Of a stretch of DNA of 40,063 nucleotides, positions 35,631-40,063 are shown piece after piece. The first letter of the stretch is position 1. The number at the start of each line of letters is the position of its first letter. This DNA is from Chara braunii. Taxonomy: Eukaryota > Streptophyta > Charophyceae > Charales > Characeae. Position numbers and translations under genes: made by a program. The notes beneath the pieces are model-generated. The model made no database searches. It had not been told where the DNA came from and worked only from the letters and a program-made list of their open reading frames with translations. Where the stretch lies: NCBI GenBank assembly GCA_003427395.1, contig BFEA01000532.1, forward strand, positions 308,524 through 348,586, written 5' to 3'.

Positions 35631-35865
35631 GATCAAAACTTTGAAATGTTTTGAATGAAATTGAAACCCAGTCATTTTGCCCTAAAAATGTCACCTGTTT
35701 AGCTCCTGAGGGTCCATCTGGACTTAGCGGAAGTCCAGATACATCCGAGGGGGTCCAGATACATCCCAGGGGGTCCGGCATTTTGAGGCAGTGACATTTT
35801 TAGGGCCAAATGAGTAGGTTTCAATTTTATGGAAACAATACATAAAATGTCGGCTTTAAGTTTTA
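35631..35865. mobile_element. Foldback element F2, related to F1
   Basis: Left arm 35631-35694 (CAAAACTTTGAAATG...AATTGAAACCCAGTCA...CCTAAAAATGTCAC) and right arm 35791-35865 in inverted form. The centre has a 25-nt palindrome at 35716-35740, with arms ATCTGGACTT and AAGTCCAGAT, then two AGATACATCC[G/C] blocks. The GGACTTAGC centre and the GTCC/TACATCC motifs are shared with F1. Confidence 0.75.
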
Positions 35866-35898
35866 ACGAGATGGCTGTTCTGTATACAGAAAATAACA

Positions 35899-36343
35899 GT
35901 GGCAGAAAGGGAGAGGAAGGTAAAATTTAGCAGTACCTGGGCTCCGCTCCACTGCACAACACTTTACATGCATTTGGATGCTCTCATGGACCAGGTGCAT
36001 CCCGATGAGTCCACCATTTTTAATGTTCCAGAACTTCCAGGTCCATTAGACACCGCCATGTGGGGTTTGGGGGGGGGTAGGGGCAGGTGCAGTGACTGGC
36101 CATTGCTCGGCGCTAGCACCGCCGATTTACCCCTCGGCAATGCCTGCCCACCCCTTGTCACCGTGATGAGGGACTGGTACAGCCTTGCTCTCGCACCACT
36201 GCTGTGGTGCCAACCTACCCCGTGGGCTGGGGAGAGATCCGGGTTGGTTGGTGTTCCCCCGTACTACACATACACTAGTGAGAGGATGAGATAGATGAGT
36301 ACTAGCAAGAAAAATGCGATTGAAAAAAAAAAAAAAAAAAAAA
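35899..36343 (+). other. Poly-A-terminated segment with a 131-codon frame, probably retroelement remnant
   Basis: GC-richer sequence that ends in ATTG plus A22 (about 36322-36343). The frame 35899-36294 (STWAPLHCTTLYMHLDALMD..., PGPLDTAMWGLGGG...) includes a G-run-derived glycine stretch and matches no family I know. The A run at the end suggests the 3' end of a retrotransposed transcript, but I could not find a target duplication. Confidence 0.35.
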
Positions 36344-36391
36344 CGTCCAAATGCGCGTGGAGTGTTGTTCAGTGAGACTGAGGCCCGCTGG

Positions 36392-36524
36392 CTACCTTCC
36401 TCCCCCAAACATGCACCCAGATATGAATGTACCCAAACATAATGCACGTCATGAACGTATAGGAGAGTCTTTTGGGTCCGATACAGCCATGATGATGTGC
36501 GTTGTGTTCCGGAGAAGACCGTAG
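36392..36524. mobile_element. MITE-A copy 6 (expanded core)
   Basis: Left CTACCTTCCTCCCCCAAACA, right GTTCCGGAGAAGACCGTAG, core containing CCGATACAGCCATGATGATG. 133 bp, longer than the family norm. Confidence 0.6.
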
Positions 36525-36532
36525 CTTCCAGC

Positions 36533-36643
36533 CTGCCTTCTTCCCCCGAATACGACGTAGGGTTATTATAGCTGTATTTGGGGTAACGTCCAGTCTAGAT
36601 ACAGCAATAATGACTGTACGTTGCATCCGTGTGAAGAAGGTAG
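36533..36643. mobile_element. MITE-A copy 7
   Basis: Left GCCTTCTTCCCCCGAATACG, core TTATTATAGCTGTATTTGGG and CTAGATACAGCAATAATGAC, right GCATCCGTGTGAAGAAGGTA. It lies 8 bp from copy 6. Confidence 0.65.
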
Positions 36644-37430
36644 TGACGGTACTCAAGGACCTTCTGCTCAAGTGGTTGCACTGGCACAATTCATACAGTA
36701 CGTGGAAGAGACAAAACTACCCTATGAGCAGATGGCGCAGAACAGTCAGAACCCCTTTTTTTTCGGCGGGGTTGTGGGGGGGGGGCAGGGCGCTCAGAAC
36801 CCCATCTACACATGAGGAGTTTGGAGAATTTGTTTGCGGTCTAAGTGTGGACTGCCGAGTGCATAAGGGATAATTTGCAAAATACCCCTATAAATTGAGA
36901 TATATGCCAAATTGCCCCTAAAAGATGTGGGTAGAGCGGAACGCTCTTTTGCGCCTAATTCTTTGTGTTTTGCCCTTTTTTTTTTTTTTAAATGCTCCAT
37001 CTATTGGTGGGGAGCAACACCTGCTGGAAACAGGGTCCAGCGTCCCATAGATACAACCATATCATTACAAATTGGCACAAACTGGGAACCGGGCCCGGCG
37101 TCCCATAACGAGTGCGTTCAGAAAACTTCATCAGAAAAAATTCCTACTAGAAAATCTTAGGCTTTCGGAACATAAGATGCCAAGGCCCAACTACTTCAGA
37201 CACGTCCCTGACAACGTCATGATTAAGCAAAATTCGAAACAACTCAGAAAAGTCCCCACCAAGCCACTTTACCACCCTCCGGCAAGACTGACTGCAGCGG
37301 AGCCACCATCTCTGCTGCTGCTATGCCATACTCCCATCCCACCAGCTAGCCCCTCACTGGTAGGACGCGTGATAACCCACCATCTTCTCCAGGTCACCTT
37401 ATTTTCTTTATGAAGAACCTGAGAACTTTT
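36644..37430. other. No gene supported
   Basis: Contains a T-tract/G-tract patch (36752-36788), then GGAAACAGGGTCCAGCGTCC and GGGAACCGGGCCCGGCGTCC (a ~60-bp echo, and reminiscent of the 17.7-kb repeat). The 113-codon frame at 37072 is not recognisable. Confidence 0.35.
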
Positions 37431-38400
37431 ATGAGAACAGGCCACTGAGTTCCTAGGATTGCTCTAAAACATTCGAAATCCACACACAAACCCCTCCAAC
37501 GTTCTCCAAAACTGTCATACTCTCTACCGATCTCTTCTAGGTCTCACACCCCCGCTTCTGCTGGGTTACAGGGCAACGCAGCTCACCCCAGCTCCAACCA
37601 GCGTCGTCCCGGCGGCATCCTTTGATCATCCCGTGGAAAGTCCCCCCCAAGACCTCCCCAGATCTCTTTACCAGACCTCACGCTCCTGCATCGCAGGTTA
37701 CAGGGCAGCCCCCCAGCACCGGTCAGCGTTGTTCTGGCATCGAATGACCACAGAACACCGAGTATGGCAGCGTTGGAATCACCAAGGAAGCGTTAGCAGG
37801 GACCTCAAAATCCTAAAAAACATGCCTAGGACCTCTGAGCACCCCACTCTTTTTTGGAACATTCGGAATTCTTTTAGAAATTTATAAGGGCAGGGGGGAA
37901 ACAAATTGTCTACTATCCTTTTTTTTTTTCTTTTTTTTTTTAAGTCCAGGGTGTTGTAGAGGCCAGTTACTAGGCACACATTTTGATTGCCGGGCGTGGT
38001 CAGCTGTGGACGCTCTGAAGCAGTGGGGCCACCACCCCTTCCATCCTTTTTGCGTCAATAAAAATCCTCCCTCAGCAGACAAGGTGTCAGTCCAGGCTTT
38101 CAATCTTCGTACCAGAACTCAATTGATCTCATACCCCCTACTGCTAGGGTAACAGGGCACCGCAACCCTCCCCAATACCGACCAACCTCGTTCTTACGGT
38201 CAGGAAGTGCCTTCCTCCCTCGACAGTTCCTGCAGCGGCAAGCCCCAAACAGGTTACAGGGTCAATACCCCGGCGCCAGCCTCGTCGGACGGTCTGGTTA
38301 TGCACTCGGCATAACTTCGCAGGCCTCAAGCTCCCCTCGGGTCACAGAGCACCAGCTCCAGCACCGGCCTGAGTTGTCCCAGCGCCATCCTTCTAACCTA
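37431..38400 (+). repeat. Degenerate C-rich tandem repeat, ~150-190-bp units
   Basis: GGTTACAGGGCA[A/G][C/G], preceded by CTCA[C/T][A/G]C[C/T]CC[C/T], and a CA[G/A]CNCCNNCC[A/G]GCGT[C/T]GT-like block recur about five times (near 37562, 37698, 38147, 38250 and 38336). A T/A-run insertion lies at 37918-37942. No gene. Confidence 0.6.
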
Positions 38401-38580
38401 CTTACCCTGACCGAATACCCTCCTCTGTTGAGAATCCCTTTCTTCCCTCCACCAACTTCTATCCCCCGATTTTTGGAATCAAAAAATCCTTCATAACCTA
38501 ATTTGGAAGATGGTAATAGAAACCCAATTCAGAAATTCTATCTAAAACATCTTATAGAGATTAGAACTAAAACGAGCGAC
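38401..38580. other. No gene seen
   Basis: Unique AT-rich linker between repeat blocks. Confidence 0.3.
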
Positions 38581-38594
38581 AGGTCTAATCAACT

Positions 38595-38935
38595 GTGATG
38601 TCCAGGGACTTTCGATTCAGATTCCTAGAACCCCAAGATCCAGGAATCGTTGTGATAGTGAATCAGAGAAAGTAATATGTGATGTCCAAAGGGACTTTCG
38701 ATTCAGATTCCTAGGACCCCAAGGTCCCAGGAATCGTTCTGATAGTAATCCAGCGATCAGGATATGTGTGCAAAAACAAGCGAATCTAAACACTCGAAAA
38801 AGTGCAATCTGATCGTAATGCAGAATTACCAATTAGCAAAACAGACAATGATCAGGATATGTGCACAAAAACAAGCGAATCTAAATCCGACGCAAACAAT
38901 CGAAAAAGTGCAAATTACTGCATCTCAAAAGGACT
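38595..38935 (+). repeat. Two tandem duplications (~90 and ~110 bp)
   Basis: GTGATGTCCA...GGGACTTTCGATTCAGATTC twice (about 38595 and 38679). Then GATCAGGATATGTG[T/C]..CAAAAACAAGCGAATCTAAA with CGAAAAAGTGCAA twice (about 38755 and 38850). Confidence 0.8.
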
Positions 38936-39428
38936 AGGAACTAGGGATCACAAAATCAGGATTGTTGAATCAGGATTGTTAGTTATGTTCAACAGTACTA
39001 ATACACAATCAGACAGATATCAAGACGAACAAACACGATCAAGGCCATACGGAAGAGGAACAACATACCCTTGACAAACCTTGAATACACCTCCCTCTCT
39101 CCAAACCTCACCTCCTCGCTTCATCGACTTCTCAGCAACTCGGCCGCTTGTGATTAACAACCATTCAACCAACCAATAAGACTGAACGATGATGATAATA
39201 GGACTGCAGTCGGGATTGTCGTTGTAGCATGCCAAACCACGTCGCGAGAATATGCCATTGAGCCCGTCAGCCGCCCCTCGCAGGTAGTCCGAAAAGATGA
39301 GGGGGAGTCCACGTTGCAGATGCCATCCTTCCTCTACCTCCTAGTAACCCTTTCCCTCCAACGCATAGCCGTTCCTTCCCCTATTCTCCCACCCACCATG
39401 TTCCTCCTCTTCCACTAAGACCTTGGTG
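38936..39428. other. No gene seen
   Basis: AGGACTAGGAACTAGGGATC and AATCAGGATTGTTGAATCAGGATTGTT show short local duplications. From about 39080 the sequence becomes C-rich on the plus strand. Confidence 0.35.
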
Positions 39429-39977
39429 TGAAATGCTCTACCCAATGGCGCCCAGACACCCTTTCTCCCATCATTCCTTGCGTGAACCTCATCATCCCAG
39501 CATTCCCGCCGCTCCGCAAAACCCCCCGTCACGCCCGCCCACCTCCTCCTCGCGTCGATGTCGTCGTCACTGCGCTCCACCACTCCTCGTTCCCGCTCTC
39601 TCCGCGAGGCCTGCTGTCACGTCCAAGCGCCGGGCGGCGGGGCGCTCCCGGAAGCGCTCCGCCGCCCCCATCCACCATTTTTGCCCTTGTCAGGCCCGTG
39701 TGTAAATTCGCAATCTGGACCACGTCGTTGGGGCCTGGGCTTGGAGCCTGTTTTTCCCGGTTTGCCCTCCATACGGGTGGACAACTTTGCACTTTTTTAT
39801 ACCCAAGCCCATAGATGCGGCAGTTTGCCTCTATGATTCAAACTTTCAAAGTTGTTCGAAGTGTTACGCTGTGTTCTGCAGCTTCACCCTGGTGAGCTTG
39901 CCCGCCTCCAACTCCTCCCTCACCATTCCTCCAAGTTCTCCTTGTTTGCCATCTCCGACATCCTCCTGGCCGCCCTT
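39429..39977 (+). other. GC-rich, possibly transcribed region with a candidate exon
   Basis: Two overlapping plus-strand frames (39428-39814 and 39433-39705) are Pro/Arg/Ser-rich; only one could be coding and neither is recognisable. At 39890 CTGTGTTCTGCAG is a plausible acceptor, after which a frame reads LHPGELARLQLLPHHSSKFS then LFAISDILLAALP before the (CT)n. That could be an exon of a gene continuing beyond the window. Evidence is weak. Confidence 0.25.
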
Positions 39978-39993
39978 CCTCTCTCTCTCTCTC

Positions 39994-40063
<70 letters not shown>
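39978..40063 (+). repeat. (CT)n microsatellite at window edge
   Basis: CT dinucleotides with one CA interruption, running off the end of the window. Confidence 0.95.

Noticed and set aside
35899-36294. 131-codon frame as a gene
   Set aside because: Contains a homopolymer-derived Gly stretch and sits in a poly-A-ended segment; kept only as a possible retroelement remnant.

Overview
This is non-coding-rich nuclear DNA of a eukaryote, almost certainly from the green lineage. The best taxonomic evidence is the snRNA-derived sequence. The U2 copies begin with the plant-type ATACCTTTCTCGG and carry a plant-type stem II, and the U6 copies end with the plant-type CATAAATCGA...GGTCCAA. Long dinucleotide tracts, very long A/T homopolymers, dense degenerate repeats and GT-AG type splice signals fit a large streptophyte genome. 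A charophyte alga such as Chara is a guess that I cannot prove from the sequence. There is nothing bacterial, and I found no intact rRNA or tRNA gene.

Gene content is sparse. One long open frame (18596-20956, 786 codons) is the only convincing protein-coding gene. Its product is hydrophilic, probably disordered, ends in a short hydrophobic segment and belongs to no family I recognise. An isolated exon-like frame (26090-26404) is bounded by good splice signals. A second short one (29230-29457) lies inside a transposon. A weak possible coding start lies at the right edge (39430-39980).

Most of the window is mobile and repeated DNA. (i) 0-6 kb: foldback elements, several copies of a ~110-bp palindromic MITE (called MITE-A here; ends CTACC[T/G]TCTTCCCCCG), a second small inverted-repeat family (MITE-C), a tRNA-like SINE and a U6 retrocopy. 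(ii) 6.3-8 kb: a degenerate minisatellite interrupted by a second SINE copy and a U6 fragment. (iii) 8.9-10.3 kb: a ~0.9-kb polypurine tract and a 212-bp tandem duplication. (iv) 11.6-16.6 kb: tandem repeats that host a MITE family (MITE-B; ends ACCACCAGTACTT) always flanked by TTAA, including an ~800-bp nested palindrome and one paralogous empty site, plus two opposed U2 copies and an assembly gap. (v) 18.6-21.5 kb: the gene. (vi) 21.7-28.7 kb: microsatellites and minisatellites around a gap and the orphan exon. (vii) 29.1-30.0 kb: a complete non-autonomous Mutator-like element with 50-bp inverted ends, an exact 9-bp target duplication and a captured exon-like frame. (viii) 30.2-33.9 kb: U2 and U6 retrocopies with poly-A tails and target duplications, MITEs and tandem repeats. 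(ix) 34.0-34.2 kb: a hammerhead-ribozyme-like motif of the minimal type I class found in retrozymes and Penelope-like elements. (x) 35.2-36.7 kb: two related foldback structures and two more MITE-A copies. (xi) 37-40 kb: degenerate GC-richer repeats and a terminal (CT)n.

The genes do not form an operon or pathway. The coherent story is the mobile-element ecology: at least nine snRNA-derived copies in 40 kb (four U2, five U6), some with A-rich tails and target duplications that imply LINE-type retrotransposition in trans; TTAA-targeting MITEs; a Mutator-like element carrying gene sequence; and a decayed ribozyme-bearing retroelement.
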